Shown here one piece after another: positions 52,194 to 60,658 of a DNA stretch of 64,000 nucleotides. The translations under genes were made by a program, and so were the position numbers. Origin of the DNA: Longimicrobium sp. (GTDB lineage Bacteria > Gemmatimonadota > Gemmatimonadetes > Longimicrobiales > Longimicrobiaceae); the NCBI GenBank assembly GCA_036377595.1, contig DASUYB010000107.1, positions 1-64,000 of the forward strand. The letters run 5' to 3'. Under the pieces are notes generated by a model. The model was not told where the DNA came from and did not search any database. It was given only the letters and a program-made list of their open reading frames with translations. Numbering within the stretch: position 1 is the first letter of the stretch; the number at the start of each line of letters is the position of its first letter.

Positions 52194-53539
52194 CCATCGG
52201 CCGCGTGCGTTCCATCTCCCGAATCGTCCCGCTCTCCCTGGCGCTGGCCGCGCTCGCGCCCGCCGCCGCCCTCGCCCAGAACGACACCACGCCCGGCGTG
52301 CGGCTGCGGATGACGTACGAGACCGGCACCGCGCCGGGCTTCCTCGTCCTCCCCTTCGCCGGCGAGGACGCGGCCGCGGCGCGGCAGATCCTCCGCAACG
52401 ACCTGGAGTTGAGCGATCGCTTCGAGATGAAGGACCCGCCCGCCGGCACCCCGGTCGCCGACCGCCCCGACGTCGCCACCTGGCGCGACCGCGGCGCCGA
52501 CTGGCTGCTGAACGGCACGGTGACGGACAACGGCGCAGGCGCGACGCTGCGGCTTACCCTCTACGACGCCGTCTACGGCGAGGTGAAGGGGACGGGAAGC
52601 TTCGGCCTCCCCGCCCGTGGCTCGCGCGGATTCCGCATGGCCGTGCACGCCGCCAGCGACGCGGTGGTGAGATGGGCGACGGGGCAGCCAGGCTTCGCCG
52701 CGACGCGGATCGCGTTCGTGACGCAGGGACGCGGCTCGAAGGAGATCTACCTGGTCGACAGCGACGGTGAGGGGGTGACGCGGGTGACGAGCGACGGCTC
52801 GATCGCGCTCTCGCCCGCGTGGTCGCCGGACGGGCGGCGGCTGGCGTACACCAGCTTCAAGCGCGGCGGCCCGCACCTGTTCGAGCGCGACCTGGGGACG
52901 GGGGGCGAGCGCACCGTCTCCGCCCGCGACGGCATCAACATCACCCCCGCGTACGCGCCGGACGGGCGGACCATCGCCTTCGGGATGACGGAGGGCGGGA
53001 ACACGGAGATCGCGCTGGCGGGGCCGGGGGGGACGCGCACGCTGACGCAGTCGCGGCGCTTCGAGAACCTGTCGCCCTCCTTCTCGCCCGACGGCGGGCG
53101 GATCGCGTTCGTGAGCGACCGGCTGGGCGAGCCCGCGGTGTACGTGATGAGCGCCGGCGGCGGCGAGCCGCGCATCGTCTCCGACTACACCTACGGCCGC
53201 AGCGGCTACTCCACCTCGCCCGACTGGTCGCCCGCGGGAGACTGGATCGCGTTCTCGTCGCGCGTGAACGGCGTGCCGCAGATCGTGATGGTGGGCGCGG
53301 ACGGGCGCGGCGCGCGGCTGCTGACCGACCGCGGCCGCAACGAGGACCCCAGCTGGGCGCCGGACGGGCGGCACCTGGTCTTTGCCAGCCCCAACCGCGA
53401 CGGCGGCGGCCTGTTCGTGCTCGACACCGTCACCGGCAAGGTGCGCACGCTGGTCGGCGGGCGCGGCTTCGGGCTGCCGGCATGGTCGCCGGCGCTGGCG
53501 CGCGGCGGCGGCGCGCAGGCGGCGGGGGCGGGGAGATAG
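52190..53539 (+). CDS. tolB: TolB beta-propeller protein
   Basis: The 449-residue protein has a signal peptide (RIVPLSLALAALAPAAALAQ), a TolB N-terminal domain (about 45-170) and a six-bladed WD40-like propeller. Its blades repeat S/APDGRxLAYTS: LSPAWSPDGRRLAYTSFK, ITPAYAPDGRTIAFGM, LSPSFSPDGGRIAFVSD, TSPDWSPAGDWIAFSS and EDPSWAPDGRHLVFAS. It acts in the periplasm and binds Pal. GTG 52190 is chosen for the 4-base overlap; GTG 52205 is an alternative. Confidence 0.93.
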   Translation: MTIGRVRSISRIVPLSLALAALAPAAALAQNDTTPGVRLRMTYETGTAPGFLVLPFAGEDAAAARQILRNDLELSDRFEMKDPPAGTPVADRPDVATWRDRGADWLLNGTVTDNGAGATLRLTLYDAVYGEVKGTGSFGLPARGSRGFRMAVHAASDAVVRWATGQPGFAATRIAFVTQGRGSKEIYLVDSDGEGVTRVTSDGSIALSPAWSPDGRRLAYTSFKRGGPHLFERDLGTGGERTVSARDGINITPAYAPDGRTIAFGMTEGGNTEIALAGPGGTRTLTQSRRFENLSPSFSPDGGRIAFVSDRLGEPAVYVMSAGGGEPRIVSDYTYGRSGYSTSPDWSPAGDWIAFSSRVNGVPQIVMVGADGRGARLLTDRGRNEDPSWAPDGRHLVFASPNRDGGGLFVLDTVTGKVRTLVGGRGFGLPAWSPALARGGGAQAAGAGR

Positions 53540-53564
53540 CCGCTCTGCGGGACCGGCATCTGTA

Positions 53565-53805
53565 CCCGGGCGAATGAATTCACGGCAACAACAGCACAAA
53601 GTCGCTGCGCGACTGCGGACGCGGCACCCGAGCGAGCGGGTGAGATGAGCGCGGCCGCAGCCATCGATGGTGAGGGGTGGAGATGATTTCTCCACTCTCG
53701 AGAAGATCATCGAGGCGGGCAGGGTGATGAGGGAGCGGCAGAATGCCTCTCCAGCAGTCCCGCAGGGACTTTGTGCCCTTGTTGCCGCGAATTCATTCGC
53801 CCGGG
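53565..53805. repeat. Element with 39-bp terminal inverted repeats, between tolB and pal
   Basis: The ends 53565-53603 (CCCGGGCGAATGAATTCACG ...) and 53767-53805 are complementary at 36 of 39 positions. The interior has no gene. A half copy of the same end lies at about 50950. It splits the Tol operon without removing a gene. Confidence 0.8.
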
Positions 53806-53836
53806 ATCGTCACAACCAACGGAGGGGAGACACACG

Positions 53837-54448
53837 ATGAAGCTTCGCCACGCAGCCCCACTGCTGCTGGTTCCGCTGGCGCTGGCCGGCTGCCGGAAGA
53901 AGCCGCAGAACAACCCCGAGCCGTACACCAGCACCACCGTGGTGAACGACGGCGCCGACCGGGAGCGGGCGCGCGCCGACTCCATCGCCCGCGCCAACGA
54001 GGTGGCGCTGCAGGCGGAGCGCGACCGGCTGGAGCGCGAGCGCCGCGCCCGCGAGGCCGCCGTCTCCACCGCGCGCGACGCGCTGACCGAGATCGTGTTC
54101 TTCGAGTACGACAGCGACGAGATCACCTCCGAGGCCGAGCGGCGGCTGGAGATGAAGGCCTCGGTGCTCCGCGCCAACCCCGGCGTGCGCCTGCGCGTGG
54201 AGGGGCACTGCGACCAGCGCGGCAGCACCGAGTACAACCTGGCGCTCGGCCAGCGCCGCGCCGAGGCGGTACGCGCCTACCTGCAGAACCTGGGGATCGA
54301 CGGATCGCGGCTCTCCACCATCAGCTACGGCAAGGAGCGGCCGCTGGAGGAGGGCGAGGGCGAGGAGGCCTGGGCCCGCAACCGCCGCGCGGAGTTCACC
54401 GTGGCCGGCGGCGAGATCACCACCGTGCCCGCGGAGCTGCGCCGATGA
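53837..54448 (+). CDS. pal: Peptidoglycan-associated lipoprotein
   Basis: The 203-residue lipoprotein has a signal ending VPLALAGC, a charged linker, and an OmpA-like domain (TEIVFFEYDSDEITSEAERRLEMKASVLRANPGVRLRVEGHCDQRGSTEYNLALGQRRAEAVRAYLQNLGI). The NLALGQRRA segment and conserved Asp/Arg bind diaminopimelate of peptidoglycan. It anchors the outer membrane to the wall and receives TolB. GGAGGGGAGA lies just before the ATG. It overlaps cpoB by ATGA. Confidence 0.95.
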   Translation: MKLRHAAPLLLVPLALAGCRKKPQNNPEPYTSTTVVNDGADRERARADSIARANEVALQAERDRLERERRAREAAVSTARDALTEIVFFEYDSDEITSEAERRLEMKASVLRANPGVRLRVEGHCDQRGSTEYNLALGQRRAEAVRAYLQNLGIDGSRLSTISYGKERPLEEGEGEEAWARNRRAEFTVAGGEITTVPAELRR

Positions 54449-55383
54449 AGCACACCCGCACCGCCGTGGCCGCCGCGCTCCTGCCCCTGCTGGCCGGATG
54501 CCTGGCCACCAAGCAGGACCTGGAGACGCTGCGCACACAGATGGACAGCGACCGGATCGAGCAGCAGCGGCAGATCCAGGCGCTGATCGCGCGCACCGAG
54601 GCCATGCTCGACTCGCTGAGCACGCAGAACGCGCGGATGCGCGCCGACGTGGCCAACCGCCTGCTGCAGATCGACCGGCAGCTGGTGCAGATCCAGTCGC
54701 TCAGCGGCCAGAGCCAGCAGCAGATCCGCGACCTGCAGCGCCAGATCGAGCAGCGCGCCGAGGAGGCCCGCGCCGCCCAGGCCGCTGCCGAAGCCGCCGA
54801 GCCCGCGCCGGCCGACGACGCGCCCACCGACCGCACCGCCGCGAACGACCGCCCCGCGACGGACCGTCCCGCCACGACCGATCGTCCGGCGACGACGGAC
54901 CGCGGCACCTCCACGCGCCCCGCGACCGATCGCCCCGCGGCGGCGGCGGATCGGCCGACGACGTCGGGGAGCACGACGCGGCCGCGGCCCACGCGCGACG
55001 ACGCGCCGCCGACGGCGGACGACGCGTACCAGGCGGCGATGGGCGCGTACCAGCGCGGCTCGCTGACCACCGCGCGCTCGGGCTTCCAGGAGTTCCTCCG
55101 CATCGCGCCGAACGACCGGCGCGCGGCCGAGGCGCAGTTCTACATCGGCGAGACGTACACGCGCGACCCCGACGCCGCCATCGCCGCGTACCAGCGCGTG
55201 GTGGACCGCTACCCGACGTCCGCCCGCGCCCCGGCCGCGCTCCTGCGCATCGCGCGGCTGGAGATCGCGCGCGGCGACCGGACCCAGGCGCGCAGCCATC
55301 TCAACCAGATCCTGCGCAGCTATCCCCGCAGCGACGAGGCGGAGGAGGCGAGGACGCAGTTGGACCGGCTGGGGACGAGGTAG
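54445..55383 (+). CDS. cpoB: CpoB/YbgF-like Tol-system coordinator
   Basis: The 312-residue protein has a signal ending LLPLLAGC, so it is a lipoprotein here. A coiled coil (about 25-110) is followed by a low-complexity linker of DRPATTDRPATTDR repeats (about 125-185), then C-terminal tetratricopeptide repeats (DDAYQAAMGAYQRGSLTTARSGFQEFLRIAPNDRRAAEAQFYIGETYTRDPDAAIAAYQRVVDRYP). CpoB links Tol function to wall synthesis at division. The repeated Arg/Pro/Thr linker is unusual and may vary between strains. Confidence 0.88.
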   Translation: MKHTRTAVAAALLPLLAGCLATKQDLETLRTQMDSDRIEQQRQIQALIARTEAMLDSLSTQNARMRADVANRLLQIDRQLVQIQSLSGQSQQQIRDLQRQIEQRAEEARAAQAAAEAAEPAPADDAPTDRTAANDRPATDRPATTDRPATTDRGTSTRPATDRPAAAADRPTTSGSTTRPRPTRDDAPPTADDAYQAAMGAYQRGSLTTARSGFQEFLRIAPNDRRAAEAQFYIGETYTRDPDAAIAAYQRVVDRYPTSARAPAALLRIARLEIARGDRTQARSHLNQILRSYPRSDEAEEARTQLDRLGTR

Positions 55384-55390
55384 GGAAAAG

Positions 55391-55671
55391 AAAGTCCTGA
55401 GTCCTAAGTCCTGAGTCCTGAGTCCTGAGTCCTGAGTTGAACGTCCGCCGCGACATGCCCTCTGTGTCGCGGCGGATGCTGTCGATGGTTCTCACGCGGA
55501 GAGGCGGAGTCGCGGAGAGAAAAACGCGGAAACGGATTCGTGTCTCCTCTCTCCTGTAGTTCTCCGCGTCTCCGCGTCTCCGCGTGAGAACATTCTGTTG
55601 ACGGGAGCGCGTACGGGTACCCACTAGATCTTGCGCTACTTGGGACTCAGGACTTAGGACTTAGGACTATC
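55391..55671. repeat. Composite repeat: outer heptad arms and inner hairpins
   Basis: Outer arms are seven-base units: GTCCTGAGTCCTAAGTCCTG on the left (55391-55437) and GACTCAGGACTTAGGACTTA on the right (55645-55671), complementary to each other. Inside are a perfect 12-bp hairpin TCCGCCGCGACA (55444-55476) and a TCTCAC-family hairpin (55488-55591, GTTCTCACGCGGAG arms). It fills the gap between cpoB and nrdR. Confidence 0.8.
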
Positions 55672-55711
55672 TGTTGTAGATTCCTGATCACCCCGAGGAG
55701 ATCCCCCGTCC

Positions 55712-56266
55712 GTGCGCTGCCCGTTCTGCCATCACCAGGACGACCGCGTGGTCGACTCCCGCACCGGCCGCGAGGGGCGCGCGGTGCGGCGCCGCCGCGA
55801 GTGCCTGCGCTGCGGACGCCGCTTCACCACCTACGAGTACATCGAGGAGCGCACGCTGCAGGTGGTCAAGCGCGACGGCGAGACGGAGCCGTTCGAGCAC
55901 CGCAAGCTGCTGCGCAGCATCGAGGTGGCCAGCGCCAAGCGCCCCATCACCCCCGCCGAGATCGAGACCATCGTCGAGGACATCGAGCGCGAGCTGGACC
56001 GCCGCGAGACCGGCGAGGTCAGCAGCCGCGAGATCGGCGAGATGGTGATGAGCCGGCTGAAGGAACGCGACCAGATCGCCTACGTGCGCTACGCCAGCGT
56101 GTACCGCAACTTCGCCGACGTGCAGGAGTTCGCCGAGGAGCTGGGCGAGCTGCGCGAGCTGGCGGCGCTGCGCGAGGTGCGCCGCTACCAGCGCGAGCTG
56201 CCGCTGGCCACCCTCGACGGCGGCGACGAGGAGGAGATGCCCGGCCCCGATCCCTCGCCGTCGTAG
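55712..56266 (+). CDS. nrdR: Transcriptional repressor NrdR
   Basis: The 184-residue protein has an N-terminal zinc ribbon (RCPFCHHQDDRVVDSR ... RRRECLRCGRRFTTYEYIE: CxxC...CxxC), then an ATP-cone domain (TLQVVKRDGETEPFEHRKLLRSIEVASAKRPIT ... YVRYASVYRNFADVQEF). It senses ATP/dATP and represses ribonucleotide reductase genes, none of which are in the window. The C-terminal 30 residues are acidic. The start is GTG 55712 with GAGGAG upstream. Confidence 0.95.
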   Translation: MRCPFCHHQDDRVVDSRTGREGRAVRRRRECLRCGRRFTTYEYIEERTLQVVKRDGETEPFEHRKLLRSIEVASAKRPITPAEIETIVEDIERELDRRETGEVSSREIGEMVMSRLKERDQIAYVRYASVYRNFADVQEFAEELGELRELAALREVRRYQRELPLATLDGGDEEEMPGPDPSPS

Positions 56267-56307
56267 GCCGCACCCCCTTCCCACCGGGGGCCCGAACGCC
56301 GAAGTTA

Positions 56308-56338
56308 CGGGAGGCCGCGCGTTTAGCCCGGCCTCCCG
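56308..56338 (+). terminator. Hairpin after nrdR
   Basis: CGGGAGGCCG and CGGCCTCCCG are exact 10-bp arms, 42 bp after the nrdR stop, followed by CCGCACTTTCG. It is probably a weak terminator. Confidence 0.5.
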
Positions 56339-56482
56339 CCGCACTTTCGCGCGGCTCGGGGGTAGACGGGCCACTCCCTCCGACGTTTTCCCGGAGACCA
56401 ACGCAGCACGCCCGACGGAGCTCGCGGATCGCGGGATCCGTCCCCGCGCCGCCGCGGCTCCGGCTGCACCGGATATTCGAGG

Positions 56483-57256
56483 ATGCCGAAATTCGCCAAG
56501 ACCGCCAGCGGCGAGATGCCGTTCCTCGACCACCTCGAGGAGCTGCGCTGGCGGCTGATCTGGAGCCTGCTGGCGGTCGTGATCTGCGCGGTGGCGGGCT
56601 GGTTCCTGGTCACCCGGCTGGACGTGCTGGGGCTGCTGATCGCCCCCATCAAGCCGTTCCTGCACGGGAGCAAGCTGAAGTACCTGAGCCCCACCGAGCC
56701 GTTCTTCATCACCCTGAAGCTGGCGGTCTCCGTCGGCCTGGTGCTGGCGTCGCCGATCGTGATCTACCAGCTGTGGGCGTTCCTGTCGCCCGCGCTGCTG
56801 CCGCGCGAGAAGCGGGTGATCATCCCCGCGCTGTACATGGGGCTGGTGCTGTTCGCGCTGGGCGTGCTGATGAGCTACGAGATCGTGCTGCCGATGACGC
56901 TGCGCTTCACCATGGGCTTCCAGACGGAGAGCCTGGAGCAGAGCATCGTCATCGGCGAGTACCTGGGCTTCGTCACCCGCCTCCTGCTGGCGTTCGGCGG
57001 CGTGTTCGAGCTCCCCGTGGTGATCCTCATCCTCTCGGTGATGGGGCTGGTGACGCCCGAGTTCCTGGCCAGCAAGCGGCGCCACGCCATCGCCCTGATC
57101 ACCGTGCTGGCGTCGGTGCTCACCCCGGGCGACGTGATCACGCTGACGCTGATGATGATGGTGCCGCTGATCCTGCTGTACGAGTTCAGCATCTTCCTCT
57201 CCCGCCTGGTCACGCGGAAGAAGGTGGCCGCGGCGGCGGAGCCGGCGGAGGCGTGA
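56483..57256 (+). CDS. tatC: Sec-independent translocase subunit TatC
   Basis: The 257-residue protein has six membrane helices and the TatC signatures MPFLDHLEELRWRLIWSL near the N-terminus, KLKYLSPTEPFFITLKLAVSVGLVLASPIVIYQLWAFLSPALLPREKR, and FGGVFELPVVILILSVMGLVT. It binds twin-arginine signal peptides and forms the folded-protein export channel with TatA/TatB, which are not in this window. Confidence 0.96.
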   Translation: MPKFAKTASGEMPFLDHLEELRWRLIWSLLAVVICAVAGWFLVTRLDVLGLLIAPIKPFLHGSKLKYLSPTEPFFITLKLAVSVGLVLASPIVIYQLWAFLSPALLPREKRVIIPALYMGLVLFALGVLMSYEIVLPMTLRFTMGFQTESLEQSIVIGEYLGFVTRLLLAFGGVFELPVVILILSVMGLVTPEFLASKRRHAIALITVLASVLTPGDVITLTLMMMVPLILLYEFSIFLSRLVTRKKVAAAAEPAEA

Positions 57257-57355
57257 GGAATCGGTTAGACGGCGCGCGCCGCGCTCCCCGGCCGGGGCCG
57301 CGGCGCGCTAGATTCGCGGAAGAATGACGGAAACCCCACCCGGACCACGGACCGC

Positions 57356-60181
57356 GTGAAACGGAGAGCAGTTCCCCTGGCGCTCACCCTGGCGCTCGCA
57401 GCCTGCGCGCTGCTGGCGACGGCGGCGCGCGCGCAGGTGATCCCGGGGATGAACCGCGGCACCCGGCCCACGCCCACGCCGCGCCCCAACCAGCCGCGCC
57501 CGCAGGGCGACACCACGCGCCCGGCGGCCACGGGGCGCCCCACGCAGAGCGACTCGACCATCGACGCGCTGCTGAAGCTGCAGGGCTACGTCCCCATCTT
57601 CTACAACGCCGACAGCGCCGAGTACCGCTCGCTCGACCGCACGCTGCGGCTGCGCGGCGCGTCGCGCGTCGAGCGCGCCGGCGACGTGATCACCGCGCGC
57701 GACTCCATCGTCTACCGCGACCTCTCCGACCTGGTCGCCGCCTACGGCAATCCCCAGGGGAACCCGACGGAGGGCGAGCCCATCACCGGCGACGTCTTCT
57801 TCTACGACATCGCCAGCCGCAGGGCGAACGTGCGGGGCGCGAGGACCAAGATCACCGAGAACGCGACCTGGTACGTCGCCGGCGACGTGACCAGCGAGCG
57901 CAACGAGCGCATCTACGCCAACAACAGCACCTTCACCAGCGACGACCGCCCGGAGCCGGCCTACCACTTCAAGGCCGACCGGATCATGATCATCCGCAAC
58001 CGCATCCTCGTCGGCCGGCCGGCCTATCTCTTCTTCAAGAACGTGCCGGTGATGGCGCTGCCCTTCATCGTGCAGGACCTGGAGCACGGGCGGCGGAGCG
58101 GGTTCCTGATCCCCCAGTTCGAGATCAACGACATCATCCGCACGCGCGGCGGGAGCGGGAACAGCCGGGGGACGGGGCGGGAGATCAGCAACATCGGCTA
58201 CTACTGGGCGATCAGCCCGTACCTGGGCCTGCAGCTGGCGGGACGGTGGCGGAGCCAGAGCTACACGGCGGCGCGCGGGAACCTGGAGTTCAACTTCCGC
58301 CGGCGCTTCCTGAACGGGCAGATCGAGGGCGAGCGCTTCTGGGAGGTGGACGGCCCCGGGCGGCTGAACCTGAACGGCGGCGCGCACTGGAGCGCCAACG
58401 AGCGCACGGAGCTGGCGCTGGCGCTGGGCTTCGCCTCGTCGACGGCGTTCGAGCGCGAGCGCGTGGTGGACCCGTTCCGGCAGACGGCGGACCTGTCGAG
58501 CAACTTCTCGCTGACGCGGCGGCTGGACTTCGGCAACTTCTCCTTCTCGGCCGAGCGGCGGCAGAGCGTGGGGAACGACGACCGCACCTTCAGCCCGCGG
58601 GTGGCGCTGAACGTGAACCCCATCAACCTGCTCCCCAACGTGGTGCTGACGGTGGGGTTCAGCGGCAGCCAGACGCAGCAGGCCTTCGGCGACGCGCTGC
58701 TGCGGCGCCTCCCCTCGCAGAACACGGGCGACTTCTCGGCCACGGGCGGGCTGCAGATCGGCAACTTCCAGATCTCCAGCTCGGGATCGTACTCGCACCA
58801 GTCGCGCTCGGCGCTCGACTCGCTTCCGCGCAGCGCCATCGACACCACCGTCTTCCGCACCGACACGACCCGGCTGGCGGCGATCCCCGGGTTCGGCACC
58901 GACCGCGTCCGCTTCAGCGCGTCGACCGGGTACCAGATCCGGCTGATCGGGAGCACGCAGCTGACGCCCAGCATCGGCTTCGAGCGCGAGCTGGTGCGGC
59001 GCGACACCACCGGCGTGATCCCCGACTCGATGCAGGGGGCGTACAACACCTTCGTGGCCGGGCCGCCGCGGCTGAACCTGAGCGTGGGGCTGAACACCGA
59101 CCTGTACGGCTTCTTCCCCGGCTTCGGCAACTACGAGGCGATCCGGCACCACATCCACCCGCTGGTCAACTACCGCTACGCGCCGGCGGTGCAGATCCAC
59201 GACAGCGCGCAGGCGCGCATCCAGCGCCTGGTGTTCGGCCCCACCTCGGCGCGGGCCATCAACCAGATCGAGGTGGGGATCGACCAGACGTTCGAGGGCA
59301 AGGTGCGCGCCCCCCGCCCCGTGCGCGGCGACTCGGCGCGCGACACGGCCAACGCGGCGGGGAACCGCGCGGCGCCGCAGCAGGCGCAGAAGATCACGCT
59401 GCTGGCCATCAACGCCAACGCCATCGCCTACCAGTTCGTGGGGAGCAACCAGTTCAACGAGCGGTGGCTGACGCCGGACCTGAACACCACGGTGCGCACG
59501 GACCTGCTGGGCGGCTTCCAGTTCACCATGTCGCACTCGCTGTTCGACCAGCGGCTGGTGCCGACGGACAGTGGCGTGGCGCTGCGGCGCGGCGGCTTCT
59601 CGCCCTTCCTGACCTCGTTCAGCACCAGCTTCACGCTGGGGCAGAACTCGGCGCTCTTCCGCTGGCTGGGCTTCGCGCGCTCGAACGAGCCGGAGAGGGC
59701 GACTGAGCGCGGCCAGACGCCCGACGCCGCCGGCCGGCCGCCGGAGACGCCGATCGGCGGCGCGAACGCCACGGGGAACAACCAGCAGGCGGGGGGCGGC
59801 CCCTGGTCGCTGGCGCTGACCTACTCGCTGACGCGGCAGCGCCGCAGCCCGGCCGACACGGTGCCGGGGAGCTTCGCGGGCGGGGGGAACTCGCAGATCG
59901 GCGGGCGGCTGACCTTCCAGCCCACGCGCAACTGGGCGGTGAGCTGGCAGACGCAGTACTCGACCACCACGGGGCAGTTCGCGGCGCACACCATCAACCT
60001 GAAGCGCGACCTGTACCGCTGGCAGGCGAACTTCGACTACAACCTGGCGCCGAACGGCAACACGGCGTTCTCGTTCTCGGTGCACCTGATCGACCTTCCG
60101 GACCTGAAGGCCGACTACCACGAGAGCAACCTGGGCGTCGACCGCCCCGCCACCACCCCTACGACGCTTCCGCCGCCGTAA
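57356..60181 (+). CDS. lptD: LptD-like outer-membrane LPS assembly protein
   Basis: The 941-residue protein has a signal peptide (VPLALTLALAACALLATAARAQ) and a Pro/Thr-rich linker. An OstA/LptA-like jellyroll region (about 95-260: EYRSLDRTLRLRGASRVERAGDVITARDSIVYRD ... YHFKADRIMIIRNRILVGRPAYLFFKNVPVMALPFI) precedes a large beta-barrel (about 300-930, alternating aromatic strands). It should insert lipopolysaccharide in the outer membrane. The barrel is diverged, so the lptD name rests on domain order. GTG 57356 gives the signal peptide. No lptE is seen nearby. Confidence 0.82.
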   Translation: MKRRAVPLALTLALAACALLATAARAQVIPGMNRGTRPTPTPRPNQPRPQGDTTRPAATGRPTQSDSTIDALLKLQGYVPIFYNADSAEYRSLDRTLRLRGASRVERAGDVITARDSIVYRDLSDLVAAYGNPQGNPTEGEPITGDVFFYDIASRRANVRGARTKITENATWYVAGDVTSERNERIYANNSTFTSDDRPEPAYHFKADRIMIIRNRILVGRPAYLFFKNVPVMALPFIVQDLEHGRRSGFLIPQFEINDIIRTRGGSGNSRGTGREISNIGYYWAISPYLGLQLAGRWRSQSYTAARGNLEFNFRRRFLNGQIEGERFWEVDGPGRLNLNGGAHWSANERTELALALGFASSTAFERERVVDPFRQTADLSSNFSLTRRLDFGNFSFSAERRQSVGNDDRTFSPRVALNVNPINLLPNVVLTVGFSGSQTQQAFGDALLRRLPSQNTGDFSATGGLQIGNFQISSSGSYSHQSRSALDSLPRSAIDTTVFRTDTTRLAAIPGFGTDRVRFSASTGYQIRLIGSTQLTPSIGFERELVRRDTTGVIPDSMQGAYNTFVAGPPRLNLSVGLNTDLYGFFPGFGNYEAIRHHIHPLVNYRYAPAVQIHDSAQARIQRLVFGPTSARAINQIEVGIDQTFEGKVRAPRPVRGDSARDTANAAGNRAAPQQAQKITLLAINANAIAYQFVGSNQFNERWLTPDLNTTVRTDLLGGFQFTMSHSLFDQRLVPTDSGVALRRGGFSPFLTSFSTSFTLGQNSALFRWLGFARSNEPERATERGQTPDAAGRPPETPIGGANATGNNQQAGGGPWSLALTYSLTRQRRSPADTVPGSFAGGGNSQIGGRLTFQPTRNWAVSWQTQYSTTTGQFAAHTINLKRDLYRWQANFDYNLAPNGNTAFSFSVHLIDLPDLKADYHESNLGVDRPATTPTTLPPP

Positions 60182-60206
60182 TCGCGCTGAACTGAAAAAC
60201 AGAAAG

Positions 60207-60295
60207 TCTCACGCAGAGTCAGCAGGGTCAGCAGAGAACTGAAAGCGGTTCTCTCTGCTGACCCTGCTGACTCTGAGTGAGATAATTTCTTTTTT
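60207..60295 (+). terminator. TCTCAC-family hairpin with T run after lptD
   Basis: TCTCACGCAGAGTCAGCAGG (60207 on) pairs with its complement ending at 60282. The inner units GTCAGCAGGGTCAGCAGAG mirror CTCTGCTGACCCTGCTGAC. TAATTTCTTTTTT follows, 26 bp after the lptD stop. Confidence 0.8.
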
Positions 60296-60658
60296 CGGTC
60301 CTCCCCACCCGCGCCGAAGCCTCTCCCCGCGCTGAGGTCTCCCCCTCCCCCAGTCGGTTTTGGGGGAGGGGGCCGGGGGGAGAGGGCCTCCCCGCCGCGG
60401 CCACACCGATGGTCGATCAGCAGGCAGCGATGACGTTGATCGCCCGTCGCACCCCACTGTCTTTCGCGAAGGACACCCATCCTCTCAAGGCGGGGACGAG
60501 CGCACCTCCTCCGTCCCCGCCATCCGTTCATCCAACCATTTGCATCACAACGACTTGTCCTCGCGTGCCGCACTGCGTGGAGGCCGGAACGCGCGTTGCC
60601 TGATGCATCCGTCGGCAGTCGCGGACTTCCGCACACCACACCGATCAGACGGACCCCC
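60296..60658. repeat. Gap with one C/G-rich hairpin repeat
   Basis: At 60332-60395 is a member of the hairpin family seen at 4763 (GCGCTGAGGTCTCCCCCTCC, loop CAGTCGGTTTTG, then GGGGAGGGGGCC). From 60400 to 60658 the GC content is lower and no gene or clear promoter was found. Confidence 0.55.

Noticed and set aside
57308-60121. A 937-codon frame on the - strand over the lptD-like gene
   Set aside because: Composition is typical of antisense frames, with no start context or domain; the + strand protein has a signal peptide and barrel pattern.
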